Shown here: in pieces, positions 46,414-56,572 of the stretch
Layout of the letters: every line of letters starts with the position of its first letter
How positions within the stretch are numbered: the first letter of the stretch is position 1
Assembly: GCA_965206015.1 (NCBI GenBank)
Contig: CBDBIW010000016.1
Span: 806,001 to 870,000, forward strand
Origin: JAJCYL01 sp965206015
GTDB lineage: Bacteria; Bacteroidota; Bacteroidia; Cytophagales; Cyclobacteriaceae
DNA length: 64,000 nt
Reading direction: 5' to 3'
The notes under the pieces: model-generated
What the model saw: the letters and a program-made list of their open reading frames with translations, nothing else
Told to the model about the DNA's origin: nothing
Database searches by the model: none
Program-made: the position numbers and the translations under genes

Positions 46414-47783
46414 ATGATCACCTCCTCTTTGTGGCCATTCTTAGATTTAAGCTTGAGTATTTCCTCTTTAAACCTATCCCCGCGATGCTCATAATTATTG
46501 AATAAGTCAAAGCTGGCGCAAGCAGGAGAAAGTAATACTGAATCACCCGAATTAGCCAGTGCTTGGGCAGTGCTTACTGCCTCAGCCATGTCATCCGTTT
46601 CATTTATGCTATGAATTTTGCCTTCAAAAAATGATGTCAACGGTTCATTATTCTTACCAAGACATATTAAAGCTTTTACTTTTTGCTGGACCAATTGGTC
46701 TATCAAGCGATAGTCATTGCCTTTGTCTATTCCGCCAGCAATCCAAATAATACTGGAGTCAATACCGTCTAGGGCATAGTAAACTGCGTTTACGTTAGTC
46801 GCCTTTGAATCGTTGATGAAGTCAACATCATGAATGGTCGCTACTTTTTCCAACCGATGAGGTGCATTCTGAAAGGATTGTAGCCCTTCCTTTATCTTAT
46901 CTAGTGAGATCCCCACCTTTTTAGCTACTAAGACCGCTGCAATGGTGTTGATAAGGTTATGCTTCCCAATCAATGGAATGTGATCTAAGTCTAAACTGAA
47001 TCCGTCTGTTGTACTTGTGTATGTAATTTGTTTTCCAGTCACGAAAGCACCGTTAGTAAGCTCATTATGAATTGATATGGGAATTAATGATGGACCAGGT
47101 TCATCTCGTGTCAAGTGCATTTGAATTGTTGGGTCATCCTCCCAGTATATCATCTGGTCTTTATAAGTCATATTTCGCCCTATCCTTAACTTTGACTCCA
47201 CGTATTGCTGAAAGTCATCGTTGTATCGGTCAAGATGGTCTGGTGTTATGTTTAACAACACACCAATATCCGCTTTGAAGTGAAACATCCCGTCTAGCTG
47301 AAAACTGCTCACTTCTATCACGTAGTAAGCATAACTATCAGCAATTACCTGCTTGGCAAGACTGAATCCAACATTTCCAGCCAAACCTACATTTAGTTCG
47401 CTTTGTCTCAGCAAATGATAGGTGAGGAGTGTAGTCGTGGTTTTACCATTTGTACCTGTAACGGCAATCAATTTTGCATTTGTGTAACGACATGCAAACT
47501 CCAACTCATTAATTACGGGAATACCTTTAGCCTTTGCTTTAACAATTAGTGGTGCCGTATCCGGAATACCCGGGCTCTTTACTATTTCTTGCGATTGTAG
47601 AATGATTTCTTCGGAATGTCCCCTTTCTTCAAAGGGTATAGATGCATTTTTCAATTCCTCCTTTCTATTCCTCGTTATGGCCTCAAGATCTGACACGAAT
47701 GGGTCCAGTCCTTTTGCCTTCGCTAGAAGTGCTGCTCCAATTCCGCTTTCTCCGGCTCCTAATATGGTAGTTCTATCACTCAA
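46410..47783 (-). CDS. murD: UDP-MurNAc-L-alanine--D-glutamate ligase
   Basis: A 457-aa Mur ligase with AVTGTNGKTTTTLL (about 108-121), LNITPDHLDRY and the C-terminal LLSPACASFDLFNNYEHRGD. It adds D-Glu to the stem peptide. One base separates its ATG from the mraY stop, and it overlaps ftsW by 4 nt. Confidence 0.97.
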   Translation of the reverse strand: MSDRTTILGAGESGIGAALLAKAKGLDPFVSDLEAITRNRKEELKNASIPFEERGHSEEIILQSQEIVKSPGIPDTAPLIVKAKAKGIPVINELEFACRYTNAKLIAVTGTNGKTTTTLLTYHLLRQSELNVGLAGNVGFSLAKQVIADSYAYYVIEVSSFQLDGMFHFKADIGVLLNITPDHLDRYNDDFQQYVESKLRIGRNMTYKDQMIYWEDDPTIQMHLTRDEPGPSLIPISIHNELTNGAFVTGKQITYTSTTDGFSLDLDHIPLIGKHNLINTIAAVLVAKKVGISLDKIKEGLQSFQNAPHRLEKVATIHDVDFINDSKATNVNAVYYALDGIDSSIIWIAGGIDKGNDYRLIDQLVQQKVKALICLGKNNEPLTSFFEGKIHSINETDDMAEAVSTAQALANSGDSVLLSPACASFDLFNNYEHRGDRFKEEILKLKSKNGHKEEVII

Positions 47784-48992
47784 TTATCTCAATTTCAATG
47801 TTGCCAGTGTGGCTATCGCTAATAATATTCCTGCAATCCAAAATCGGTTAACAATTTTGGATTCCGGTATTCCTGTTTTTTGGTAGTGATGATGGAGTGG
47901 CGACATGAGAAAGACTCTTCGTCCCTCACCATATTTCTCCCTAGTGTACTTGAAATACGAAACCTGAATAATCACTGATAAAAGTTCCAAAAGAAAAATT
48001 CCACACAATAGTGGAATCATTAATTCCTTTCGAATAATGATGGCCAAAACCGCTATTATTCCACCCATAGATAAACTTCCAGTATCTCCCATAAACACCT
48101 GAGCCGGATAGGCATTGTACCACAAGAAACCAATACAAGCACCCACAAAGGCTGTGCAGAATACGACCAGTTCCCCTGAATTTGGGATATACATGATGTT
48201 CAGGTAACCAGAAAAAATTACGTTACCAGATACGTATGCAAAAATCGCCAGGGTGAGGCCTATTATTGCGGAAACTCCAGCCGCTAATCCGTCAAGACCG
48301 TCCGTGATATTCGCCCCGTTGGAGACGGCTGTGATTATAAATATTACGAGCATCACATAAAGTATAGTTACTCCATGTTGTCCGGCAAAACCGAATAAGG
48401 TTTCATAGTCTAATTCATTATCCTTTACAAATGGAATCGTTGTCTTGAGACTAGTAACATCCAGGAATGGAGCCGTGACCGTTGAATCTCCACTTGCTAC
48501 TGGCTGGCTAAATTCCCGAATCACCACGTTATTATTAGAGAGAAGAACCCATCCTACAATTAAGCCTATTATTATCTGCCCAATCACTTTAAACTTACCC
48601 GAAAGTCCCTTCTTGTCTGCTTTCTTGATTTTTAAATAGTCGTCCATGAAGCCAATCATGCTCATCCAAAATGTGGTGACCAGCATTAGTATGATATATA
48701 TATTATCAATTCTTGCTAATAACAAGGTTGGTATGACAATGGCTGAAATAATAATGATTCCTCCCATAGTAGGTGTGCCCTCTTTTTCCATTTGACCTTG
48801 TAATCCAAGATTTCTAATGGATTCCCCCATCTGCTTTCTGCGAAGGAGTTCGATAAGTTTTTTCCCGAATGTAATGGAGATGATTAGCGACAAAGCCGTG
48901 GCCATACCGGCCCTGAAGGAAATAAACTGGAAAACCCCAGCTCCCGTCAGGTCAAATTCTCTATCCATATAATCAAATAAGTAATAGAGCAT
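47784..48992 (-). CDS. mraY: Phospho-MurNAc-pentapeptide translocase
   Basis: A 402-aa polytopic enzyme with GTPTMGG, FMDDYLKIKKADKKGLSGK (the Asp-Asp metal site), DGLDGLAAG and HHHYQKTG. It transfers phospho-MurNAc-pentapeptide to undecaprenyl phosphate, making lipid I. An insert of about 40 residues around 170-210 (ending NELDYETLFG) is longer than in E. coli, as is common in Bacteroidota. Confidence 0.97.
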   Translation of the reverse strand: MLYYLFDYMDREFDLTGAGVFQFISFRAGMATALSLIISITFGKKLIELLRRKQMGESIRNLGLQGQMEKEGTPTMGGIIIISAIVIPTLLLARIDNIYIILMLVTTFWMSMIGFMDDYLKIKKADKKGLSGKFKVIGQIIIGLIVGWVLLSNNNVVIREFSQPVASGDSTVTAPFLDVTSLKTTIPFVKDNELDYETLFGFAGQHGVTILYVMLVIFIITAVSNGANITDGLDGLAAGVSAIIGLTLAIFAYVSGNVIFSGYLNIMYIPNSGELVVFCTAFVGACIGFLWYNAYPAQVFMGDTGSLSMGGIIAVLAIIIRKELMIPLLCGIFLLELLSVIIQVSYFKYTREKYGEGRRVFLMSPLHHHYQKTGIPESKIVNRFWIAGILLAIATLATLKLR

Positions 48993-48994
48993 CT

Positions 48995-50458
48995 TTAAGT
49001 ATTAATCACTTTTAGCATTTCACTTAACACTTCTTTGTCGTCAAATGGGTATTTAATCCCATCAATTTCCTGATACTTTTCGTGACCTTTTCCAGCAACA
49101 AGGATGATATCTTTCTTTCCTGCCAGTGAACATGCAGCCTTTATGGCTTCTTTTCGGTCACTGATCACCAGTGTCTTTTTATAATTACTTGAACTTACTC
49201 CTTCTTGCATCTCTTTGATGATTTCATTGGGGTTTTCACTTCGGGGATTATCGCTGGTTAATAAGACTTTATTGCTATACTTAACTGCAATTTTGGCCAT
49301 TGCAGGTCTCTTGGTTTTATCCCTATCCCCTCCACAACCTACTACAGTTATCACCTGCTCATTCCCTGTTCTAAAATTCGTGATGGTTTGTAAGACTTTT
49401 TCCAATGCATCTGGTGTGTGGGAATAATCTATTATTGCAATTATATCCAGGTCATTTTGAATTTGTTCGAAGCGTCCTGGTGCAGGAGTAAGAGCTGACA
49501 TTGCCATCAAAACATCATCTTTATTTTCATCGAGGAGAATGGATACACTGTACACTGCCAGGAGATTGTAGGCATTGAAATCCCCGGTCAACCGGAACCA
49601 GGCCGACTTTCCATTAATTTCTAATTCAAGTCCTTCTAATGAATTAGTTACAACTTTTCCCTTAAAATCGGTTACATAGTTCAAGCCAAAAGTCTTTATA
49701 TCGGCCTTGGTGTTTTGAACCATTATTCGACCCCGCTTATCATCAAGGTTAGTTAAGGCAAATGCCGACGAGGAAAGGTTATCAAATAAAATTTTCTTTA
49801 CTCTTATATAGTCATCAAATGTGGCATGATAATCAAGATGATCATGTGAGATATTGGTAAATACTGCCCCGCAAAAGTTTAGCCCGGTAACACGTTCCTG
49901 ATAGATGGCATGAGAACTTGCTTCCATGAAACAATGGGTGCATCCCCTATCCACCATTTCTTTGAGTAATTGATTTATCTTTAAGGAATCAGGTGTAGTA
50001 AGATTGGTGGGAATAGCGTCTTCATTAATCTGATTTTGCACCGTCGACAGTAATCCGGTATTATATCCAAGTGCCCTGAACAAGTTAAACAATAGAGTTA
50101 CAGTTGTAGTTTTACCATTAGTACCGGTAACACCTACAAGCTTTAGTTTTTCCGAAGGGTTTCCATAAAAATTGGACGCTGCAATGGCCAAGGCCTTTGC
50201 TGAGTTATCTACCTGAACATAAGTAACTCCTGCTTTTAGTTGACCGGGCATTGTCTCACAAACTATTGCTACCGCTCCATCTTCGATGGCTTTTCCAACA
50301 AACTTGTGCCCATCGACCTGAGCACCTTTTATAGCAAAAAACAAGCAGTCCCGCCCTAACTCTCGCGAGTCAAAGCAAAGACTGCTCACGCCTACGTTCA
50401 TATCACCTGCGACTGATACGAATGACGATCTATACAATATGTCCTTTAAAAGGGTCAT
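48995..50458 (-). CDS. murE: UDP-MurNAc-tripeptide synthetase
   Basis: A 487-aa Mur ligase with GVTGTNGKTTTVTLL (about 108-122), ISHDHLDYH and DYSHTPDALEK. The substrate motif is SDNPRSENP, whose DNPR sequence predicts meso-diaminopimelate addition. It shares one base with ftsI. murF, often next in other phyla, is absent here and must lie elsewhere. Confidence 0.97.
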   Translation of the reverse strand: MTLLKDILYRSSFVSVAGDMNVGVSSLCFDSRELGRDCLFFAIKGAQVDGHKFVGKAIEDGAVAIVCETMPGQLKAGVTYVQVDNSAKALAIAASNFYGNPSEKLKLVGVTGTNGKTTTVTLLFNLFRALGYNTGLLSTVQNQINEDAIPTNLTTPDSLKINQLLKEMVDRGCTHCFMEASSHAIYQERVTGLNFCGAVFTNISHDHLDYHATFDDYIRVKKILFDNLSSSAFALTNLDDKRGRIMVQNTKADIKTFGLNYVTDFKGKVVTNSLEGLELEINGKSAWFRLTGDFNAYNLLAVYSVSILLDENKDDVLMAMSALTPAPGRFEQIQNDLDIIAIIDYSHTPDALEKVLQTITNFRTGNEQVITVVGCGGDRDKTKRPAMAKIAVKYSNKVLLTSDNPRSENPNEIIKEMQEGVSSSNYKKTLVISDRKEAIKAACSLAGKKDIILVAGKGHEKYQEIDGIKYPFDDKEVLSEMLKVINT

Positions 50459-52557
50459 TAACTTAATTTAATTAAAATTTCCTCTCCATCAACTATTCTT
50501 GATCCTGGCCAAATGGATTGCTTCACAACTCGGCCATGACCTTCAATCCTTACTTTTAATCCCTTATTCTCTAATAGATAAATAGCATCTCTCAATGTCA
50601 TCCCACCAACGTCAGGTACCATGCTCTTCTCAACATTGTTTTCTCTCCATTGAATTATATCGTCTTCCAGCTTGGTTTTCACCCAGCCGTAGTCAGCATT
50701 CGCTTGGTGACGAAGGTTCAGTTGATCGCATATCAACTGCAATTCTTTGCTATATCCTGATCTGATGACAGGAAAAATTCCGTCAGTATTTATGGACGCT
50801 TGGAATTTTTGATGAAGATCCAAGTCCATTGCGTAAATTTTATCCGTAATCTCCTTGAAGACAGGAGCTGCTACATCACTTCCATATATCCTGTATTTCT
50901 TTGGGCTATCAATAACCACAATACAGGAATATTTGGGTTTTTCGGCTGGAAAATAGCCTGCAAAGGAGGTATAATACCTATTGACGTAACGGCCATTTCT
51001 TAACTTCTTTGCAGTTCCTGTCTTCCCAGCAATTTTATAATGTCCTCCCTTAATATTTTGAGCCGTCCCTCTTGCTACCACTCCTTCAAGCATCAATCTT
51101 ATCTTTTTTAATGTGCTTTTAGAACATATTTTAGAATTGATCACCTCTGGCTTATATTCTTCAATAGTTCTGTCTCCATTTTTCACACTTTTTACGATAA
51201 TGGGCTTTATCATCTTCCCATTATTAGCCACAGCATTGTAAAGTGTCAGAATATGTAATGGTGTAAGCTTCAACTCATATCCATGCGATATCCAGGGGAG
51301 TGTTACACCTGTCCATGTAGAATCGGACGGAGATTTGATGAATGGTTTACCTTCACCAATCATTTGAAAACCTAGTGGTTTGGTTAGGCCCATTTTTTCT
51401 ATATAAGAAATGAATCTCTCAGGGTTACTGCCGAAATGTTCACTAATGAGCTGGGCTATTCCAATGTTGGATGATTTTTCAAAAACTTCTTGAACAGTTA
51501 GTTTACCAAAACCACCTGGTTTATGGTCTTTCATGGTCAGGTTGTAAAACTGCATTTCTCCTGTACCCGTGTCTACAGAGTCACCCAGTTCAATTTGTGT
51601 TTCTTCCAGAAGTGCAATCATACTTGCCAGCTTAAATGTGGAGCCAGGTTCCGTTGCGCCCTGGCTACCCACTGCATAATTGTATCGTTCCCAGTATCGT
51701 TCCTTACTGTTCTTACTGAGATTGGAGATGGCCTTTATTTCACCAGTTTCAACTTCCATCAAAACTACAGTACCATAGTCAGCGTCATTTGATTTCAGAG
51801 CTTTTAGCAAAGCAGATTCTGCCACATCCTGAAGGTTCACATCAATAGTTGTCTCAATGTCCCAGCCATGTCTCGGGCGCACTTCAGTACCGCTATATGT
51901 TTGCTTCCATGTTCCTCCTGCAATCCTTTGATAAAGAGCTTCTCCATTCTTTCCAGCCAGCTGAGAATTAAAACTATACTCAAGGCCTACAATGCCTCTA
52001 TTGTGTTCTTCCTCAATACTTCCGATTGTTCTCGAACCCAGGTAACCAAATGGGTTGAATCTAGTGTCAATTTTTTCGAAAATCACTCCCCCCTTCATTC
52101 GACCTTTTTTAAATATTGGCCATTCCATCATCTCCTTTTTATCTTGATAATTGATCTCCTTCTGATTTAAGAGCACATACCTTTTACCGTCCACGCGAGT
52201 ATTATTTATCTTCCTTTTATAGTAACTCTCAGGTCTGTCACCGAAATGTAGGGATAAATTTTTCGCAAGGTCGTCGATGCCATTATTAAATACTTCCTGG
52301 CTGGCTACAGAGGGGTCAATCGCTATTCTATAAAAAGGCAATGAAGTAGCTAATAAGCTGCCATTATCAGATAATATATTCCCACGCGTAGCCTTGACTT
52401 CCAAATATTTAAATCCAATTTCCTTTCCCCTCTCTTTCCAGTGGTCGCCCTGCCTCAGTTGAATATTCAGAATCTGATAGATGATTGCTACTGAAAAAAC
52501 AAGCATTGCCAAAAAGGCAATTCTTACCCGCAGTACTATTGATCTCTTGATACTCAC
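50458..52557 (-). CDS. ftsI: Septal transpeptidase FtsI (PBP3) with PASTA domain
   Basis: A 699-aa class B penicillin-binding protein: TM helix (about 8-28), dimerisation domain, transpeptidase with the active-site S-T-F-K tetrad, SSNIG and KTGTAKKL, and a C-terminal PASTA domain (about 640-699, MVPDVGGMTLRDAIYLL). It cross-links septal peptidoglycan with FtsW. The single PASTA unit is normal for Bacteroidota. Confidence 0.96.
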   Translation of the reverse strand: MSIKRSIVLRVRIAFLAMLVFSVAIIYQILNIQLRQGDHWKERGKEIGFKYLEVKATRGNILSDNGSLLATSLPFYRIAIDPSVASQEVFNNGIDDLAKNLSLHFGDRPESYYKRKINNTRVDGKRYVLLNQKEINYQDKKEMMEWPIFKKGRMKGGVIFEKIDTRFNPFGYLGSRTIGSIEEEHNRGIVGLEYSFNSQLAGKNGEALYQRIAGGTWKQTYSGTEVRPRHGWDIETTIDVNLQDVAESALLKALKSNDADYGTVVLMEVETGEIKAISNLSKNSKERYWERYNYAVGSQGATEPGSTFKLASMIALLEETQIELGDSVDTGTGEMQFYNLTMKDHKPGGFGKLTVQEVFEKSSNIGIAQLISEHFGSNPERFISYIEKMGLTKPLGFQMIGEGKPFIKSPSDSTWTGVTLPWISHGYELKLTPLHILTLYNAVANNGKMIKPIIVKSVKNGDRTIEEYKPEVINSKICSKSTLKKIRLMLEGVVARGTAQNIKGGHYKIAGKTGTAKKLRNGRYVNRYYTSFAGYFPAEKPKYSCIVVIDSPKKYRIYGSDVAAPVFKEITDKIYAMDLDLHQKFQASINTDGIFPVIRSGYSKELQLICDQLNLRHQANADYGWVKTKLEDDIIQWRENNVEKSMVPDVGGMTLRDAIYLLENKGLKVRIEGHGRVVKQSIWPGSRIVDGEEILIKLS

Positions 52558-52913
52558 TCTTCAATAATTATTTTAAATGGCGGTGCTTTACTTTCAATCA
52601 GATTCATTTCTTTGACCCTTTTTGCTACTTCGGACTGCTTGCTTGAAAACATATAGTCTGCTTTCAAAGTCGTGTAATCAGCCCTGAGATCTTCGACTTC
52701 ACCTTCCACCAAATTGATTTTTCTAATTGATTTTTCTGCAAAATGTTTATTCCCTATATAGAAAATGAGGAGGAATGTAAGAAACAGCAATTGTGGCATA
52801 AACTGTAGAGGAATACCCTGGTCCAGACCATCAAGTCTAAGGCTTCTTTCTATCCACGAAAAGAAACTTCCCTTCGATGAACCTTGATTTATTTTAAATG
52901 AGTTATCTGACAT
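52554..52913 (-). CDS. ftsL: FtsL-like division protein
   Basis: A 119-aa bitopic protein: N-terminal cytoplasmic 40 residues, TM helix (about 42-60, LLFLTFLLIFYIGN) and a periplasmic coiled coil (INLVEGEVEDLRADYTTLKA). Sequence conservation is low; identity rests on topology and position between rsmH and ftsI. It overlaps ftsI by 4 nt. Confidence 0.85.
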   Translation of the reverse strand: MSDNSFKINQGSSKGSFFSWIERSLRLDGLDQGIPLQFMPQLLFLTFLLIFYIGNKHFAEKSIRKINLVEGEVEDLRADYTTLKADYMFSSKQSEVAKRVKEMNLIESKAPPFKIIIEE

Positions 52914-52915
52914 TT

Positions 52916-53824
52916 TCAGCCCTTTTGAGCTATTCGAAGTTTCGCACTTCTTGCTCTTTTATTATTATTAATCTCACTCTCAGTTGCCATTATTGGCTTT
53001 TTATTAATTGGCACCAGTGGCCTTAATAAATTGCCATAAAAATCTTTTTCTACCTCTCCTTTAATCTTGCCTTTATTAAAAAAATTCTTAACCATTCGAT
53101 CTTCTAAAGAATGATAGGAAAGAATTACAAACCTGCCTTTTTCACCAAGTATATCTGTCCCTTGAAATAACATCTCCTCAAGTGCCGGCAATTCTTCATT
53201 TACTTCCATCCGCAATGCCTGGAACACCTGAGCAAAAAACTTATTCTGTTTTTCTCTAAGCGCAAACGGCTCAATAACTTCAATCAATTGCTGAGTTGAA
53301 GTAATTGGGGCATTAACTCTTGCCTGACAAATAGCTCCCGCCACCGCTGAAGCATTTTTCAAGTCACCCCAATTTCTCAACGCTTGCCGAAGGTCATGTT
53401 CCTCTATTTTAGCTATCAAATCACTAGCAGTTACTCCAGAGTTCTGATTCATCCTCATATCCAGTGGCCCTTCTGATCTGGTTGAAAAGCCTCTGTATGC
53501 CTCATTAAGCTGATGAGAAGATATCCCCAAGTCAGCAAGAATCCCGTCTACTTTATCCATTCCATGGACCCTCAAATATTTTTTCAAATACCTGAAATTT
53601 GCTTTTATAAATGTGAAAGAACGACTATCAATTTTTTGTGCATTTTTCCCAGCCTCTTCATCCTGGTCAAATGCATATAGATGTCCATTGACCAATTTTT
53701 CAAGTATAACTTTTGAGTGTCCGCCGCCACCAAAAGTTAAGTCAACATAAATCCCATCTGCTTTTATTTCCAACCCTTCGATAGATTCTTCAAGCAACGC
53801 AGGTATATGGTAATCCGCCATCAT
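52916..53824 (-). CDS. rsmH: 16S rRNA (cytosine1402-N4)-methyltransferase
   Basis: A 302-aa enzyme: HIPALLEESIEGL, VDLTFGGGGHSKVIL, GILADLGISSHQL, RGFSTRSEGPLDMRM and FVILSYHSLEDRMVK, all RsmH signatures. It methylates C1402 in the ribosomal P site. Two ATGs in tandem (53824, 53821); the start overlaps the mraZ stop. Confidence 0.97.
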   Translation of the reverse strand: MMADYHIPALLEESIEGLEIKADGIYVDLTFGGGGHSKVILEKLVNGHLYAFDQDEEAGKNAQKIDSRSFTFIKANFRYLKKYLRVHGMDKVDGILADLGISSHQLNEAYRGFSTRSEGPLDMRMNQNSGVTASDLIAKIEEHDLRQALRNWGDLKNASAVAGAICQARVNAPITSTQQLIEVIEPFALREKQNKFFAQVFQALRMEVNEELPALEEMLFQGTDILGEKGRFVILSYHSLEDRMVKNFFNKGKIKGEVEKDFYGNLLRPLVPINKKPIMATESEINNNKRARSAKLRIAQKG

Positions 53825-54264
53825 TCATCCAGATACTTTTGCGCTAATTGCGAAAATTCTTCCTGGTCTTTAATCATATATTTCTGGTATAATACCGGAT
53901 TCCAAATTTCAATTGAAGCTCCCATACCAATTACAGTCGCCTCTTTTTCGAGCTTGCTGTAATTGAGGTATGCTGCTGGAATATTTACTCTTCCATTGCC
54001 ATCTATCTCCACCTGGGTTACTCCACTAAAAAAGCTCCTCTTTAATTTTCGATGTTCAGGGTTAAAATCACTAAGCCCTCCAATTTTACTAAAGAGCCTT
54101 TTGTATTCCATGAGAGGATACAATATGAGAGACGACTCAAAACCCATGCGTAGCATGAGTTCTCCACCTGAGGACTCGGGTAATCCAGCTTTTATTTTAG
54201 CCGGCAATACCATTCGCCCTTTGGCGTCTATTTTGCAATCGTATTGACTTGAAAAAAGAGACAT
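53821..54264 (-). CDS. mraZ: Transcriptional regulator MraZ
   Basis: A 147-aa protein from ATG 54264 (FSSQYDCKIDAKGRMVLPAK). An open frame continues upstream to 54420, but those 52 residues cover the operator repeats and do not resemble MraZ. Two AbrB-like SpoVT domains carry the D-x-K-G-R and D-G-N-G-R motifs. MraZ forms rings that bind repeats in its own promoter and regulate the dcw operon. Confidence 0.96.
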   Translation of the reverse strand: MSLFSSQYDCKIDAKGRMVLPAKIKAGLPESSGGELMLRMGFESSLILYPLMEYKRLFSKIGGLSDFNPEHRKLKRSFFSGVTQVEIDGNGRVNIPAAYLNYSKLEKEATVIGMGASIEIWNPVLYQKYMIKDQEEFSQLAQKYLDE

Positions 54265-54314
54265 AGCCAGATTGTATCCAATTGGACCTAGTAAGACAAA
54301 ACTAATGACATTTT

Positions 54315-54342
54315 CAACCACTGTCAACCACTTTATACCACT
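54315..54342 (-). promoter_or_regulatory. MraZ operator: three AGTGGT repeats, 10-bp period
   Basis: On the minus strand AGTGGT recurs three times exactly 10 bp apart (plus-strand ACCACT at 54317, 54327 and 54337), 50-80 bp before the mraZ ATG. MraZ boxes in other phyla are likewise short G-rich direct repeats at 10-bp spacing, so this is a strong autoregulatory operator candidate. Confidence 0.8.
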
Positions 54343-54460
54343 TTTATTAAAAGTAATATAGTTTTTGTCCAAAAGAACCACAAAAGGGCTATTTGACTCT
54401 GAATGAGCAGTTGGGCTCAAGAATGAGATGGGGTAATAATTTTAGGCGATAATGCATTTT

Positions 54461-55644
54461 CTACTCAGTTTTTATTTCTTCATCCGAATAATCAAGTGCT
54501 TCAGAGAGTATGTCACTGCTGTGTTCGCCGAAAGAAGGCGGAGGCGTCATTTCATTGGTACAACGTTTCAAACCAAGATTGAAGGCTATATTTCCAATGC
54601 CTTCTATCAGCGACTTAGCTTCTGATGAGGAAAGTAACATTTCTCTGCTTTCATTTAGATTAAGGACTTCATCTATCGCATTTATCAAGCTACAGGGAAC
54701 TGAGAGGTTGTTGAGATTATCCATTAAATTTCTCGACATGGCAGCTTTAATTCGTTGTGCAAGCGCGTTATTCAAAAAATCATGCTGTTCAATGCGACCA
54801 ACATTGGTTTTTAAATGTGGGTCGGATGATAATTTATCTAAGTTAAGAACTTTGCAGAGTTTTCGAAACTGCCTATCTGTCCCCACTGCTAAAAGAACAT
54901 TTTCCCGTCCTTGGCTTTGTAAGATTTGCCATAAGGTGCAATATTTGGATGCTCCTGACCCATTTTAGTCGGTATGTTCTTTGCTACTAACCAATTCGAT
55001 GTTTGATTGGCAAGTGATGATAAAGCGGCGTCAAATAGGGACACATGGACATATTCCCCAATACCTGAGGTTGTCCTTTTCAAAAGTGCTAATAAGATTT
55101 CCTCTTTCAAATGATGAGCCGCCAGAATATCTATAAGGGCTACAGGTATCTTCAAATGTGCTCCTCCAGGTTCGCCATTCATGAACATGAATCCCGTTTC
55201 AGTTTGTATTACTGCATCATAACCTGCCTTCTTTACCTCTACATCATATCCGGTAATGTGGCCATATATAATTGATGAGTTTATCTCTCGTAAAGCGTTG
55301 TAATCACCTTGAAGTTTCTCACCGTCCCCTGATTTAAAACTGGCGATGACACTATCAGTTTGTTGAATTAAACGGTAGAAGACTTGTTTACCTTCATTCG
55401 ATGATAAATTGAGTGCAAGCGACTTTTTACCCCAATTAACTGCCGATAAGTACGCGGATATCCCTCTTTCATCAGTTGTTTCTCCTCTGCCCAACCAACT
55501 TCCAGTTACATCTCCACCAGTCTTTATATTTTCAACTTTTATCACATCTGCTCCTAATTCACCGAAAAATTGACCCACTGAGGGGCCCGCCAGCACAGAC
55601 GCCAGTTCAAGCACTTTCAAATTTGATAAGGGACTATTTTCCAT
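54461..55644 (-). pseudogene. CaiB/BaiF family (type III) CoA-transferase, frameshifted
   Basis: ATG 55644 gives a 251-aa N-terminal part (LKVLELASVLAGPSVGQFFG, GADVIKVENIKTGGD, LNLSSNEGKQVF) that stops after DGKMFF. A +1 shift in the A4 run at 54900-54903 restores NVLLAVGTDRQFRKL and the C-terminal 140 residues, ending PPPSFGEHSSDILSEAL. Combined length about 393, as expected. Everything else looks intact, so this is a very recent mutation or a sequencing error in a homopolymer. Confidence 0.85.
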
Positions 55645-55756
55645 TTCTTCTTGAGATTTGTTTTGCCAAACTACTCAAAATTGCCATTCACATGCTTTTA
55701 ATAGTCGGTTCAAATTTTGTACTTTGAAAGTTTGAAAATGTTCAAGCATTAAGAAT

Positions 55757-56155
55757 ATGGAATTTATAAAAACGATGCAGCAAATTGCTGAAACTATTGG
55801 AGGTCAATTCAACGAATATGATGACCATAAATCTGTGATTGTTGCCTTATTAAAAGGTGGTCGATATCAAACTGTAATCGGTGTTTTAAAACATCATGAA
55901 AAGTATGGCAGGGAAGTGATCCATCTCAGCACGAAAGTTTGCAATACAGAAAAATACATCCACTATGTAGGCATTCTGTCTCAAAATGCTGATTTCATTC
56001 ATTCCAAATTCGTCATAGTTGATGGCTATTTAAGAGTGGAAGCTGCCGCATTCACAGATTCACTCACCGAAGATACCCTCAAGGAAATGGTTCAGGAAGT
56101 TGCTGAATTAGGCGATGAATGGGAATTGAAAATAACTGGACAAGATATTCATTAA
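55757..56155 (+). CDS. Hypothetical protein, possibly YbjN/secretion-chaperone-like fold
   Basis: A 132-aa soluble protein (MEFIKTMQQIAETIGGQFNE, then YQTVIGVLKHHEKYGREVIH and FVIVDGYLRVEAAAFTDSL). The strand-helix alternation resembles the YbjN or type III secretion chaperone fold, but I am not sure. It is divergent from the CoA-transferase and upstream of rnpB. No signal peptide. Confidence 0.7.
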   Translation: MEFIKTMQQIAETIGGQFNEYDDHKSVIVALLKGGRYQTVIGVLKHHEKYGREVIHLSTKVCNTEKYIHYVGILSQNADFIHSKFVIVDGYLRVEAAAFTDSLTEDTLKEMVQEVAELGDEWELKITGQDIH

Positions 56156-56188
56156 CATTCAGATCCTCTTTTAATACATGTAATCAGC

Positions 56189-56196
56189 TACTTTTG
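56189..56196 (+). promoter_or_regulatory. rnpB -7 promoter element
   Basis: TACTTTTG matches the Bacteroidota TAnnTTTG -7 box, ending 4 nt before the predicted 5' end of RNase P RNA. A weak T-rich -33 element lies about 18-20 bp upstream. Confidence 0.65.
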
Positions 56197-56200
56197 TAGC

Positions 56201-56551
56201 AATACAAGGAACCTTATCGCTTTGTCCTTATGGGTAAAGAGGAAAGTCCGGGCAACACAGAGCGTCGTACCTTGAGAAATCAAGGGTATTTCGTTGGGAA
56301 CATCGAGATAACAGATAGTGCCGCAGAAAATAAACCGCCCCGACTCGTCGGGGTAAGGGTGAAATGGTGAGGTAAGAGCTCACCGCGATAATAGTAATGT
56401 TATTGGCAGGGTAAACCTTTCGGGTTGCAAGATCAAATATGTCAGTGCTTGAGGGCTGCTCGCCTAAAACTGACGGGTAGATCGCTTAGATAAATGGTAA
56501 GAACACTGACCCAAGGGTCAGTGTACAGAACCCGGCTTATGAACTTGTATT
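56201..56551 (+). ncRNA. rnpB: RNase P RNA (bacterial class A)
   Basis: The conserved 5' core GAGGAAAGTCCGGGC occurs at about 56240. The 3' core ACAGAACCCGGCTTA at about 56525-56539 is its usual partner. AATACAAG at the start pairs with CTTGTATT at the end (P1 stem), giving a transcript of about 351 nt. It is the catalytic RNA that removes tRNA 5' leaders. Confidence 0.95.
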
Positions 56552-56572
56552 ATTTAAAATTCTTTTAATAGA

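Noticed and set aside
54265..54420. N-terminal extension of mraZ
   Set aside because: The 52 extra codons cover the operator repeats and do not resemble MraZ, which begins at the ATG at 54264.
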